A stretch of DNA of 64,000 bases from Citrobacter sp. MGH106 (GCF_001037495.1 NZ_KQ089822.1:3181938-3245937), one strand, 5' to 3'. Numbered from the stretch's first letter, positions 37,780 through 49,500 are shown. Numbers and translations: made by a program. Notes: generated from the letters alone by a model not told the origin.

Positions 37780-39021
37780 TTACGCGCGCTCTTTCTCGTC
37801 ATACTTGAAAGAGAAAAGGAAAATCACAGCAATTACTGCGGCGGCGACTGCCGGGATCCACCAGAATGTAGTCCATGCCTGAGGCACGGTCTGTCCCGCG
37901 ACCAGTCGGTTATACAGCGCACCGGAAATTTGCGAACCCAGCAGCATGCCAATCCCGTAGGTAAACATGACGATCATGCTTTGCGCCTGACCTTTTACTT
38001 TTTCCCCGGCAATACGGTCGGTGTAGATAAAACCAACCACAAAGAAGAAGTCGTAACACACCCCATGTAACAAAATACCGAGATAAAGCAGGAAACGCCC
38101 CTCTTCACTGATGCCAAGCGCAAAGAAGGCATAACGCACAAACCAGGCGCACATGCCGATAAGCAGCATGTATTTCACGCCCAGTCGTCGGAACAGGAAC
38201 GGGATCACCAGCATGAAGAAAATTTCAGACATCTGGCCGAATGACATGGCCGTGCTGACATCACCAACGCCCGCATCCGCCAGAAACGACGCGGTGTACG
38301 CATAGTATGTCCCCAGCGGCACTGAGATTAACGTCGCGCAGAGAGAGAAGACAAAGAAGTGGCGAGTTTTGAGTAAAGCAAAGGCATCTGCGCAAAACAG
38401 ATCACGCACTTTTACCGGCAGCCCTTTCGCCGGAGCGGGTGTATTGGGCAACGTCAGACTATAGAGCGCCAGAATCACTGAAATAACCGCAGCCAGCGTA
38501 AAGATGCCTGTCGTATCTGAAATGCCGGTTACGCCGATGAAGATCCCCGCGACAATCCAGCCAATAGTGCCAAACACCCGCACTACCGGGAAAGTTTTGT
38601 CTTTATCGGACAAGCTATGAAATGCGATATTGTTGGTCAACGCCAGCGTGGGCATGTAGCACAACGTGTAGCCAAACAGCAGACCAATCAGCAGTGCGCC
38701 GTTTTGCGCCACCAGCGCCTGCGGCACAAACCAGAGGATCGCAGCCCCAGCAAGGTGCATCACCGCCATCACCTTTTGCGAAGCAAAGAAGCGATCCACC
38801 AACATCCCCAAGACAAACGGCGACAAAATCGAGGCGATTGGCCCGGCGGAAAACGCATCACCAATCAGCAGCGACATGTTGTGCTGGCTCATCACCAACC
38901 CCAACGTGACAGACCAGCTTCCCCAAATAAAGAACTGTAAAAACATCATTAGCGAGAGCCTCGGCACCAGCAGTCTGTACCGTACGCTCTGTTTTCCACT
39001 ACTTTCGGTTGTCGACACCAT
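37780..39021 (-). CDS. NupG/XapB-like MFS transporter (nucleoside:H+ symporter family)
   Basis: Predicted inner-membrane importer, 413 residues, about 12 membrane segments. It resembles the nucleoside/H+ symporter family (FIWGSWSVTLGLVM near residue 29, PFVLGMLVDRFFASQKVMAV near residue 68, YTDRIAGEKVKGQAQSMIV near residue 338). Its companions act on sugars, so the substrate may be a glycoside or sugar rather than a nucleoside. I chose ATG 39021 because GAGG lies 6 bases upstream. First gene of the operon, just below paired operators. Confidence 0.87.
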   Translation of the reverse strand: MVSTTESSGKQSVRYRLLVPRLSLMMFLQFFIWGSWSVTLGLVMSQHNMSLLIGDAFSAGPIASILSPFVLGMLVDRFFASQKVMAVMHLAGAAILWFVPQALVAQNGALLIGLLFGYTLCYMPTLALTNNIAFHSLSDKDKTFPVVRVFGTIGWIVAGIFIGVTGISDTTGIFTLAAVISVILALYSLTLPNTPAPAKGLPVKVRDLFCADAFALLKTRHFFVFSLCATLISVPLGTYYAYTASFLADAGVGDVSTAMSFGQMSEIFFMLVIPFLFRRLGVKYMLLIGMCAWFVRYAFFALGISEEGRFLLYLGILLHGVCYDFFFVVGFIYTDRIAGEKVKGQAQSMIVMFTYGIGMLLGSQISGALYNRLVAGQTVPQAWTTFWWIPAVAAAVIAVIFLFSFKYDEKERA

Positions 39022-39042
39022 TTTTTGCCTCACCTTTAAAAA

Positions 39043-39054
39043 GTAATCGATTAC
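39043..39054. promoter_or_regulatory. LacI-type operator, proximal (GTAATCGATTAC)
   Basis: Perfect 12-bp palindrome, 22 bases before the transporter start. Its central CG and AT-rich arms are typical of LacI/GalR-family sites. Confidence 0.75.
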
Positions 39055-39073
39055 AAACAGGTTCAAATAAAAA

Positions 39074-39085
39074 GTAATCGATTAC
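39074..39085. promoter_or_regulatory. LacI-type operator, distal (GTAATCGATTAC)
   Basis: Second identical palindrome, centre-to-centre 31 bases from the first (about three helical turns), with the same AAAA prefix and ACAAA suffix. A CRP-like TGTGA-N6-TCAGA lies at 39099-39114, further upstream of the operon. Confidence 0.75.
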
Positions 39086-39149
39086 AAAACAAAGATCCTG
39101 TGAAGCGATTCAGAACTGCGAGTTCAATCACGATAAAGATCGAGAGATG

Positions 39150-39178
39150 ACCGATCTCATCATCAGGATGAGATCGGT
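39150..39178 (-). terminator. Hairpin downstream of pheP
   Basis: Twelve-bp perfect stem ACCGATCTCATC / GATGAGATCGGT with a 5-base loop, 5 bases past the pheP stop. Only a weak T-rich stretch (TCATCTCTC) follows on the minus strand, so it is a likely but not classic terminator. Confidence 0.6.
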
Positions 39179-39184
39179 TAGCGA

Positions 39185-40579
39185 TTAGCGGGCTTTACGA
39201 CGCAGCAGTTTGAAGGCAACAAACAGGAACAGGATCCATGCCGGCAGCAGCATGGCCGACAAGCGCATATCATCCATGGTACACATCAGCACCAGGATCA
39301 AAGCAAGGAAGGCAATACACAGATAGTTTCCGACCGGATATAACAGCGCCTTGAACTGGGTATCACGCCCCTTGCGACGCATCGCCGCACGGAAACGCAG
39401 ATGCGCCAGACAAATCATAATCCAGTTCAGCAACAGGGTCGCAACCACCAGCGCCATCAGCAAACTAAACGCTTTTTGCGGCAGCACGTAGTTGATCAAT
39501 ACCACCAGCGATGTGATAGCGCCGGAAAGAATCAATGAGTTAACTGGCACGCCGCGACGGCTGACACGGGTTAGAAACTTCGGTGCATTCCCCTGTACCG
39601 AAAGGCCAAACAGCATACGGCTATTGGAATACACGCCACTGTTATAGACCGACAGCGAAGCTACCAGGATAACGAAGTTGAGCGCTGAAGCCACCACGTT
39701 GCTGTCAAGATTATGGAAAATCATGACAAACGGGCTGCTGTTTGATTTCACTTCCACCCAAGGATACAGCGCCAGCAATACCACCAGTGAGCCGATGTAA
39801 AACAGCAAAATACGATACACCACCTGGTTTACTGCTTTCGGGATACTTTTTTGAGGATCCTGTGCTTCAGCCGCTGTAATGCCGATCAGCTCCAGTCCAC
39901 CAAAAGAAAACATAATCACTGCCAGCGACAGGATCAAACCATTCCAGCCGGTAGCAAAGAAACCGTTGTAGCGCCAGAGATTATCGATGCTCGCATGTTC
40001 ACCGCCGTTGCCGGAAAACAGCATCCATATACCAAAACCAATCATGCCGATAATCGCCAGCACTTTAATTAGCGCGAACCAGAATTCCGTTTCACCATAC
40101 AGACGAACGTTGACCAGATTGACGGCATTGATAATAACAAAGAAAGCGGCGGCCCAAATCCAGGTCGGGACATCGGGCAGCCAGTACTGCATGTAGATCC
40201 CGGCTGCGGTAAGCTCCGCCATGCCGACCAGTACAAACATTACCCAGTAGTTCCAGCCAGACAGAAAGCCGGCAAAGGGTCCCCAGTATTTATAGGCAAA
40301 GTGGGCAAACGATCCGGAAACGGGTTCTTCAACCACCATTTCGCCCAACTGACGCATAATCAGAAACGCGATTATTCCGGCGACACCGTAGCCCAGCAGG
40401 ACCGCAGGTCCCGCCATCTGAATTGCCGGGCCAATCCCCAGAAACAGGCCCGTGCCAATTGCGCCACCCAGCGCAATTAATTGAATATGGCGGTTTTGCA
40501 ACCCCCGCTGAAGCGTCGGTTCATTAGTCGACGCGGCATCGGACACACTAGTGTCAGATGCAGTTGACGCGTTTTTCAC
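39185..40579 (-). CDS. pheP: Phenylalanine-specific permease PheP
   Basis: Amino-acid/proton symporter of the APC family for phenylalanine uptake, 464 residues against about 458 in E. coli, with the extra residues in the N-terminal tail. The first membrane segment LIALGGAIGTGLFLGIGPAI starts near residue 34, and RQLGEMVVEEPVSGSFAHFA follows. Twelve membrane segments are expected. In E. coli cusA is the next gene; here about 17 kb separates them. Confidence 0.96.
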   Translation of the reverse strand: MKNASTASDTSVSDAASTNEPTLQRGLQNRHIQLIALGGAIGTGLFLGIGPAIQMAGPAVLLGYGVAGIIAFLIMRQLGEMVVEEPVSGSFAHFAYKYWGPFAGFLSGWNYWVMFVLVGMAELTAAGIYMQYWLPDVPTWIWAAAFFVIINAVNLVNVRLYGETEFWFALIKVLAIIGMIGFGIWMLFSGNGGEHASIDNLWRYNGFFATGWNGLILSLAVIMFSFGGLELIGITAAEAQDPQKSIPKAVNQVVYRILLFYIGSLVVLLALYPWVEVKSNSSPFVMIFHNLDSNVVASALNFVILVASLSVYNSGVYSNSRMLFGLSVQGNAPKFLTRVSRRGVPVNSLILSGAITSLVVLINYVLPQKAFSLLMALVVATLLLNWIMICLAHLRFRAAMRRKGRDTQFKALLYPVGNYLCIAFLALILVLMCTMDDMRLSAMLLPAWILFLFVAFKLLRRKAR

Positions 40580-40964
40580 GCCCTACCCCTGTGTGGTTTT
40601 TATTGAAGGGGCTTCTTTTAACATTTCAACCTGGTTGTCGCAAGGCGCAATCGTTTGGATACGCCGGGCTGCCTTAACTCAACGCGCCGGGGCTCAGGAT
40701 AAAAAATCAGAAGTCACCGCTCACGAAAATCTTCAATACCAGAGTTCGCGCAGCTTGCGGACGATATAAAAGATGAAACGAGGCTTTGAACACCCGAACA
40801 AATGCGCGTTACTGCCGCTTTTTTATAATTACCGTGAATTATTCTGGACGAAAAGGCATCGCAGGCCACAGAATGCGCTTTACTGTTTTTCCAACATTTT
40901 CAAACGGGTGAACCCACTCTGGTATCGGTCACTCGTTTTTGAGCCACGCCAGGCAACGACTGTC
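40580..40964. other. pheP promoter region and leader of the J-domain gene
   Basis: This 385-base region separates divergent pheP and the J-domain gene. The frame of the latter stays open back to an ATG at 40773, so part of it could be coding, but the translated stretch looks unlike protein and lacks a good ribosome site. No other feature seen. Confidence 0.5.
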
Positions 40965-42140
40965 ATGAATAAGATCATTAAACGACTCGAAATCGTCAAA
41001 AGCGCCATCGAACTGGAAGATGAGGAGATTATTTTCCAGCAGCTGGCACATCTGAAAAATGAACCATTGGCAGTCATTCCTGGTGCGATAGTACAGGCTA
41101 TCGAAGAGCGACGTTTCAACGATGCCCTACGCGAAATTTCCGGCTGGTTACAATCTCAGCGAGCGGTATCAACGTGGCAAGACCCTGGCATCGCAGCCAG
41201 TAAACTCGAACTAAAAGCGCTCGAGTCACAACTGCGAGACCTTATTGATAAGCGCAACACACACATTCAAATCCTGGATGAATTTAACGACCTGTACCAT
41301 CTTCGCCTCGGCCCGTTAATGAGCCGGATTCTGGAACTGCGCAAACAACTGGCCGCCAGCGCACTGCGCAAACAGGAAGCGGAGAGAAAACGACGGGAAA
41401 AAGATTATCAGTCCTGCCAGCACTATATTTCACAGGCCGTTGATCAACTGGCAAAACTCAAACAGCACTGGGTGAACCTGAGTTCTGACTCCCGTGAGTC
41501 CGTGGAAACCCGTCAGCGTATTCAGCAACAAACTGAGCTTATCACCGCCCTGCTGGCAGAAATCCGTGAACTGGAAAACGATTTTTCTCGTCAGGACGAC
41601 CGCGCTACCCGGCAGGCTCAGGAAGAGGCCAGCCATGAATATGATGAATACCAGGAACAACAGCAGGATGCTCAGCATCGCTTTACCCGCGATCAGCGGC
41701 TATCTCCGAATGAACGTAATGAGTTAAAACGCCTGTGGCGTCAGGCCAGCCGCCTTTGCCACCCGGACGTCGTGGCAGATGATTTAAAAGAAAAGGCACA
41801 TCAGATGATGGTGCAGCTTAATCAGGCGCGACAAAATGCCGATCTGGCAGCCGTTCGGGCATTGCTTACCCAACTGCAAAGCGGCCTTGAACCAATGATG
41901 GCAAGTGACCGACTGAACGATCTGGAGCATTTACGCAGCAAAATACAGCAGCTCAGAGAGCAAATTAGTGCTCTGCTCAAAGAGATTACCGAACTGGAAG
42001 CTGAAAACGCCTGGCGCCTGGCCACTTCAGTGACGGATAAAGAGGCTTATTTTTCAGATCAACAACGGGCATTAACGGAGATCCGTAACACGCTGGAAGT
42101 ACAGGTACAACAAGTGGAACAAGAGCTGTTGGCCAGTTGA
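40965..42140 (+). CDS. J-domain, coiled-coil protein
   Basis: Protein of unknown role, 391 residues, that I recognise only by domain. Long, charged helical regions (about residues 75-240 and 305-385) have coiled-coil character, flanking a J-domain-like segment around residues 245-300 (LKRLWRQASRLCHPDVVADD, with the HPD motif at 266-268). The HPD motif of DnaJ proteins stimulates Hsp70 ATPase, so it may recruit DnaK to a client held by the coiled coil; this is inference. I used ATG 40965 because the upstream open stretch (ATG 40773) looks non-coding. Alone between pheP and an AT-rich gap. Confidence 0.75.
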   Translation: MNKIIKRLEIVKSAIELEDEEIIFQQLAHLKNEPLAVIPGAIVQAIEERRFNDALREISGWLQSQRAVSTWQDPGIAASKLELKALESQLRDLIDKRNTHIQILDEFNDLYHLRLGPLMSRILELRKQLAASALRKQEAERKRREKDYQSCQHYISQAVDQLAKLKQHWVNLSSDSRESVETRQRIQQQTELITALLAEIRELENDFSRQDDRATRQAQEEASHEYDEYQEQQQDAQHRFTRDQRLSPNERNELKRLWRQASRLCHPDVVADDLKEKAHQMMVQLNQARQNADLAAVRALLTQLQSGLEPMMASDRLNDLEHLRSKIQQLREQISALLKEITELEAENAWRLATSVTDKEAYFSDQQRALTEIRNTLEVQVQQVEQELLAS

Positions 42141-42753
42141 GGATTCTCGGGTTGCGTGATGAACACAGTGGTGATGGCATGAGTGATTTGCGCATTAAGC
42201 ACGAATAGCTCATTTTGACATTAAATTTTAAAATTTACATAAAACTAAGGATAAAATCATAAAATATAAATAATTAAAGACATTTAATTCAAATATGACA
42301 ATATTTTCATCTACCAACAACCCTCATACTTTACTGCCCTGACGCTGGTTAAGAATTCTCTCACCCCCTTCCCTATCTGTTAAGAACACTACATATCTTA
42401 TTGTATTAAAAAGATTTTTATAAAATAGCCATCTATAACCCTAAGAATCCCCTGTCTTTGTCACACTGGCTGACAGGAAACCCCGACGATTCATAAGCGA
42501 AATCTATCAATCATCTGCTCAGAGGTGAAATAAACGATTTATCTTAAATTTTCACAAAGAGTAATATCTACTTTAAGAATAGTTAATTATTTAAATCAAT
42601 ACAGAGAATATCTGTTAAATCCGAATAAATAAGGATGCGTTCAAACCGAAGAACGGAATACGAAATTTAATTAACACTTCACGCGTCGTAAAAAACTCTT
42701 TTTTAGCATAAAAAAGAGGCGATTGCTTGCACCAAAATTTCAAGGAGATCGTT
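42141..42753. other. Long AT-rich leader before the LuxR-type gene
   Basis: This 613-base region is strongly AT-rich and without open frames, unlike the backbone. It has the look of a silenced, horizontally acquired promoter (H-NS type). A TATCAA hexamer at 42505-42510 matches the core reported for MrkH boxes, but a single hexamer is weak evidence. Confidence 0.55.
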
Positions 42754-43332
42754 ATGTCTAAGGCTGTTTTTTTGGGTGATTCAATTTACCCCTGGCTAGG
42801 CATGCGAGAAATCCTACGTGGCTCATCATTATTAATTGATATCGCGTACTTTTCCTCACAGACGCTTTCTGCCGTCAACAAGCTATCTCATGAAACAGAT
42901 TGCATCATTATTAACCCCGGCAATTCAGATTTATTAAAATATGCCCGGATTATCCGCAATATGGCTTTACATCCCTCCACGAAAATTATCGTTCTGGCAG
43001 ATGAAGTCACCTTCTCTATATTTCAAACTGTTTGCGGGATGAACATGCAGTTTCTGGATCAAGACGCCAGCCTTGATCAGCTACTGCATACAATAACTCG
43101 TATCACACAAAACAAAAAATCACGCAATATCAAAGAACTGAACAATAAAATTACAGCTAACGAATTCAACGTAATGATGATGCTTGCCCGAGGCTGGTCG
43201 CTGACACAAATCGCCGGAGCATCACAAAAAAGCGAAAAAACTATTGGAGCGTACAAAAGCAACATCGCCAGAAAACTCGGTAAACATAATACCCGGCTAA
43301 AGTACACCATCTCCCACTATAGCCAGTCGTAA
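42754..43332 (+). CDS. LuxR-type helix-turn-helix regulator upstream of the autotransporter
   Basis: Predicted DNA-binding regulator, 192 residues. The C-terminal LuxR helix-turn-helix is visible (WSLTQIAGASQKSEKTIGAY near residue 142); the N-terminal half resembles the receiver-like domains of RcsB-partner or fimbrial regulators but lacks the usual phospho-acceptor pattern. ATG 42754 follows AAGGAG. The next gene on the strand is the giant autotransporter, 195 bases away, after a terminator-like hairpin, so it probably regulates rather than shares a transcript with it. Long AT-rich leader upstream. Confidence 0.8.
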   Translation: MSKAVFLGDSIYPWLGMREILRGSSLLIDIAYFSSQTLSAVNKLSHETDCIIINPGNSDLLKYARIIRNMALHPSTKIIVLADEVTFSIFQTVCGMNMQFLDQDASLDQLLHTITRITQNKKSRNIKELNNKITANEFNVMMMLARGWSLTQIAGASQKSEKTIGAYKSNIARKLGKHNTRLKYTISHYSQS

Positions 43333-43369
43333 CTTACTTATTTAAGGATACTGATAACGGTTATTTTTT

Positions 43370-43396
43370 AAGAGGCTTACTTACGGCTCTTTTTTT
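43370..43396 (+). terminator. Terminator after LuxR-type gene
   Basis: Short stem AAGAG / CTCTT with a 12-base loop followed by seven or more T. The stem is weak but the T-run is good. It lies 37 bases past the stop. Confidence 0.55.
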
Positions 43397-43527
43397 ATTC
43401 CGCATAGCCCGGAAGGGGTCTCTATTTCCGAAAATTAATTTACCCGGTAGCACACCCGCGTGCCAACCATAGCCAACAACTCAACGTAATAACACATGCA
43501 ATACAGAAATGCAGACGAGGGTTATAT

Positions 43528-46500
43528 ATGAACAAGGTTTACAGCATTATTTGGAACGCGGCGCTCGGTATCTGGGTTGTCGTTTCCGAATTAACCAAAG
43601 GTAAGAAAAAAAGCAGTTCGCGTAAAACTGTCGCGGTACTCGCGGCTACAGCCTTAATTAGCACCTCGCCACTCGTGGCGGCGGATGACATCGGCAACCA
43701 TGATATTTCTGTCGATTATAATAATATTGTCATTCAACCTGGTACAAATGACGACGTTCACAATGATGGCTTCCTCTACCAGAACACCACTAACGGTGCG
43801 GTGTTAAACGTCACTGGCGCATTGCCGAAGATTGAGCAAGGCCAAACCGGCCTTGTCGAATCGGCGACTATTGAGCAGTTGCTAGAGCAAAAGAAAATCA
43901 CCCTCACGGCGACCATTGGGGGCGTTACCACTCCGATTACAACCGTTGAAGAACTGGAAAAGTATTACTACAACCAGCCGACGACGACGCCTGCTCAGGA
44001 TGACAAAATCACCGTCATTGACCCTGCATTACAAACCCCGGCAGATATGCAGGTCTACAACACCGATGAACTGGTTCACTATCTGACCGAAACCCCGTTA
44101 GAAGGCATTACGTTAAACACCTACGACGCAGCCCTTTCAAAAATCTATAACAACTTTGGCATTGCGCAGGCCAGCAACGGTTCGACGGCCAATCTGAACA
44201 TTGGTAACGATCAGAAAAATGCCCGTGATGATGAAAACACCATCAAACTCCTGGCTAAAAACAGCTCGTTACTCGAAGCCAGCGGCGCAGATAGCAAGGT
44301 TAACTGGATATCCGACAACTACATCTCATTTGGCGCCGCCCCCGTTGTCCCGAATAAAAGCTTTAACGGTTCTCAGACAATGGACCAGTTCGGCAAAGTG
44401 TTGACGATCGATACCTACGGATACGACAGCGAAGGGAATGCGGTGAAAACCGGTACCCAGGAGTTCGATATCACCAATACCGAAGAGCTTGGCGACCTTA
44501 ATGACTGGCTGCTGGGCGAAAGTGATACAACGGTCTTAAATGCACAAGGGAACAAGGTAAGCCAGCTGCAACTGATGCTGGACGCCAATCGCGCCACCAT
44601 GTCGCTCAAAGATGTTGAAGACTGGTATGCGAAGTTGATTACCAGCGTTTTACAGTCCGATACGGTAACCGGCTCGGTTGACTGGGACTATAAAGTCTGG
44701 ACTGATGGCGAGGGTCATACTAATAACGCCACGATCGGTAATACCGAGCTGCACGCTGTCTACGCACATGGCGCGGGCGCAACAGGCACAGTGACACAAG
44801 ATTCTGTACTGGCGGTAGACGGCAGCATTAATGGCGTGATGAAAGGCACGGAAGGTGCCGTTATTACGAACCAGGGCTCCCTCAACGTACTACGTACTTC
44901 CACAGGCCACAGTCTGGCGATTGGTATGCTGGCGGAAAACGCTACGGCAACCAACACCGGTACCATCAACTCCGGCTTGTTCATCGATAAAGATGGGCGA
45001 CAGGCTCTGAATAGCTACGGCGCTATCGGTATGCAGGGCAAAGGGGCCAGTACCGTTACCAACGATGGCATCATTAACCAGGCCATCACGACGAATAACT
45101 ATGGCACCGCCTCAGCTGCCAACCCATGGGATACCAACACCACGGTAACAACGCCAATTACGCTGGCCATCGGTATGCAATTATCGGGGAACTCTACCGG
45201 GGTTAACAACAAAACCATCAATATTGTGGACGGTAACGCCAACGGTGCCTCTTTCGGGAAAGGCACAGCCTACGGCGTTGAAGTAACTGATGGCGCAACC
45301 TTCACTAACAGCGCTGGTGCATCTATTTATCTGGGCCGTGATGGTTCCAATACCTCTCAGGATGTTGCGATGGCTGGCGGGTCAAACCTTAGCGCCGGCA
45401 TCCACGCGCGAGGGACTGGTACCGTGACTAACGCGGGAGATATTACCCTCGGTACAGGCGTACGTAATGCTGCAGGTATTCTGGTTGCTGGTGCGGCCGG
45501 GAATGTCATCAACTCCGGCAAAATTTCGGTTAATGGTAAGACATCCGGGCTACCAAACTACGGGATGTCGGTACATAACAGCGGCGCCAATGCGGGTCAA
45601 ACTATCCGTAATGATGGCGAGATTAATGTTAACGGCAAGAATAATATCGGCATTCATGTCCGCGCAGACAGCACGGATGCCAAAGTGACCACCAGCCAGG
45701 CCGGTCAAATTACGGTGAACGGTGAAGGAGGAACCAATGAGCGAAACTACGCCATTTGGGTTGAAGGCTCCTCCAGCAAGCAGGCAGTTGCTGATATCTC
45801 TTCCGGCATTACGCTGAATGGTACCGGGGACATCGGCGTTCACGTTCGCGGTAGCGCAACGGCGAATATTAATAACGACAGTAGCCCTGTGTTTAGTAAT
45901 ACCGACCAGATTGGCTATTATTTGTATGGCGCCAAGGCAGTCGCGAAGATTGGCAAGACGGAGATGAATGATAATGGCCAGACCAATACAACTGTCTTCC
46001 GTATTGCTGAGGGCGCTACATTTGCCGGTAACAGTAAAGATCCGATAACCGATACCCCCTCCAATATTAAGCTGACACTCAGCGGTAAGAATTCTGTTGG
46101 TGTACTGGGTACCGGGAATAATACCCTCGTTCAAACAGGTGAAGCGACGTTCAACGTCGGTGGTCAAGGCGCATCGGCCATTGTGATTGAAGGCGGTGCA
46201 AGCGGTAATATCAGCGATAAAACCACCATTAATTTGACCGGTGTCGAAACCACTGCCGGCATCGTCGACGGCCAGGCGCATAATTTAAACGGCTCCAACC
46301 AGGGCAACCCTGTCGAAACCACCCTCATCTCTGACGCCAGCATCACCTCCGAAGCCAGCGGGAACAAGGTTATCGCGTATGTAGCGAAAAATCTGGGGAA
46401 TATTATTCTCAACGCGAAAGCACTGGTGGATCTCGACAGTATCGACAGCATCGGTGTCGATGTGCAACAGGGCGGACGTTTAACAAATAACTCGTCCAAC

Positions 46501-49500
46501 GCTTTACATGTCAGTAACGGTATTGGCGTACGCGCCTCCGGCTCTGATGCGCAGATCAAAAGGCTCGGACAGATCAAGGTCGACGATGGTACCGCTGGCG
46601 TTTTGCTGACAAACGGTGCCGTACTGGACATTACCGCCGCGGCCGGTGACTCCATCATCACGAATGGCACCGCCGACGGTATTCGCCTGGATGCCGGTGC
46701 AGGCTCTCTGACAGCCAAAGGGGTTTCCATCAGTGCCTTGGGCACTGGCGCGGGGATCCAGAACGACGCCAACAGTAGCGACATTACGCTCAATGATGTC
46801 ACCATTAATGCCAACGACGGCTCAGGTATCCGTACCAGCGTTGCGCTGAATGTAAAAGACGGTGCGGGCAATAAGCTGAATGTCACCGGCAGCGGTACCG
46901 GTTTTGCTTTTGAAGAACGCGACGGTAGTGCTGTGAAGGGCGATCTGAATATTGGTACGGGTTACACCGTGCTCGTCCATAACGCAGCAGGTAATGCCAC
47001 AGGGAGCGGGATCCGCGCCAATACCAGTGGTAATGTCACCACCAGCGCCGACATTACCGTTCAGGACAGCACGGGTGATTCAGCCGTTATCGCGAAAAAT
47101 GTTAACTCTCTGACCAACAACGGGAAAATCATCTCTAATAGCGTCAATGGTCCGGTGATTGATGCCAGCGGCGCTAACGGTAAAACCATTACCAATACGG
47201 GAACTATCCGCGCCGCCAGCGACACAGCCGTGGCAATTCAGTCCGGTAACGGCAATGACACCATCAATATCAACGGCGTTGAAACGGTAGGTGTCATCAA
47301 TACCGGAGCTGGCACGGATACCGTTAACTGGTCGAAAGGCACCTTTGCAGGTGAAATGAATTTCGCTGGAACCAGTGGAAACAATAAAGCCAATATCGGT
47401 AACGTCGAGCTGGGCAATACGCGCCATATCATCACTGCAGCAGGTGCAGGTAACGCCCTCACCTTTACAGATACGCATGGCACGGGTGCCAAAATTGGCA
47501 GTCTGGGCAGCGATAATCTGGGCACAGGCACGAATATCGGTACCGGTTGGGACTCACTCACGCTTACCGGCTCTCAGGCCGATATGCGCATCGTGGATCG
47601 TCTGACACTGGCGAGCGAAACGATCGCCGTTAATAACGGGGCAACGCTGCGCACTGGCGACCACGGTGAGTCCAGCAGTAATGCCGCCACCATTGGCGAT
47701 TACAACATCACTACTAACAACGCTGCCAGCAAAGTCATCTTTGATACAACGGGCGACAATAACCAGGCTCAAATCTATAACGGCATCATCAGCGGCAGCG
47801 GGAATTTTGAACGTGCGGCGGGCGGCACTACGATCTTCACCGCCAACAACACCTATACCGGATCCACCACCATTGATCAGAGTGGCACGCTGCAGTTAGG
47901 TTCAGGCGGGAATACAGGGGAAGTCAGCGCAGTGTCGAATATTCTCGACAACGGCATACTCACCATTAATCGTGCCAATAACGTGCTGCTCAACGGCATC
48001 ATTTCCGGTATTGGCGCGCTGCAGCAAATTGGCGGCGGGACTACGCGTTTGGGCGGGAACAATGCCTATAAAGGTGATACTACCGTCACGAGCGGGGCTC
48101 TGTTGGTTAATGGTAACCAGAGTGCTGCTACTGGCATAACCACTGTCAGCAACGCTGCCACACTGGGTGGTAACGGTGTGATCGGCGGTCACGTGGTGAT
48201 GAACGATGCCTCGACAATCAGCGCCGGTGACGGTGGCGCAGGCACGTTATCCATTAACGGCAGTTTGCAACTCGGCAACAAAACAACCTCCGCCTTCGAG
48301 CTGGGTCAGGCCTACACGCCTGGCGGCAAACTGAACGACCTGATTAACGTCACGGGCGATCTGCAACTTGACGGTACGCTGGATGTCACCACTTCGCAGG
48401 GCGGTAATTTCGGACCGGGTGTATACCGTATTTATAATTACGGCGGCACGCTAGATAACCAAGGGCTGGATCTGGGCGCGATCCCGGACAGTCAGGATAA
48501 GAGCAACGTTTTTGTCCAGACCTCTATCGATAAACAGGTAAACCTGGTTAACGCCAATGGCGTCACCCTGCAATTCTGGGACGGTGCGACCGTCAGCCAA
48601 AGCCACGGCGCAACGGGTATCGAAGGCGACAGCAAAATTGACGGTGGCGATGGTAAATGGATGGCGATCGGCAACCAGGGTGATAACAACTGGACGACGG
48701 CAACCGGCGAAGGCAACGCACCATGGGCACAAAAATCTTTCGCCGTGTTCACGGGCAATGCCGGTACGGTAACCGTTGATAAAGCTGCGGGTGAAGTCAA
48801 CTTCTCCGGGGCGCAGTTTGACGCTGATGGCTATGTCGTCAAAGGCGATGCGCTCAACGCCTATGCCACCACAGAAAATGCGACGCATGCGGGTCAAACA
48901 CCCGGGACTGGTGAACTGCTGCTGCGCGTAGGGGCCGGCGGCGCGGGGCAAAATTACACCGCCACCATAGAATCCATCATCCGTGAAGCCAGCACGAGCG
49001 ATAAGCTAACACTGGTGAAAACGGACCTCGGTCGTCTGATCCTGAGCGGCGACAACGAGTATCGTGGCGGAACACGAATTGATGGCGGTACGCTGCAAAT
49101 TTCTTCTGACAATAACCTCGGACAAAGCGGCACAGGTCTGGAGATCAACAACGCTTCGACATTGCAATTAGGCGCGGATCTAAGCACCGATCGTACCATC
49201 ACGCTGGGTGCGAATACCGATGCAGAAGTGTTTGACCTGAACTCACATCACTTCACCCCAACCGGAGATATCACCGGTGATGGCAAACTGAAAATCACCA
49301 GCAGTACAAGCGATGCGGGCAGTACCCTGACGCTCGACAGAGCAAACAGCTACAAAGGGGAAACCGAGGTCGCAGGTACGGGCAATGCTAACAATGTTAC
49401 CGTCAACGTAAGCAAAACCGGCGCATTTGGTAGCAATGACAGCAGCACAGTTACCGTTAATAAAGGCGCGACAGTTAACGTTAGCGGGACGGATACCAGT

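Noticed and set aside
40773-40964. N-terminal extension of the J-domain protein from ATG 40773
   Set aside because: The 64 extra residues are rich in Arg, Phe and Tyr with no pattern and no good ribosome site; the helical protein proper begins at 40965.
46164-46886. Long open frame (240 codons) antisense to the autotransporter
   Set aside because: One of many frames opposite the repetitive Gly/Asn/Thr-rich passenger; composition is a mirror of the repeats and there is no ribosome site or family resemblance.
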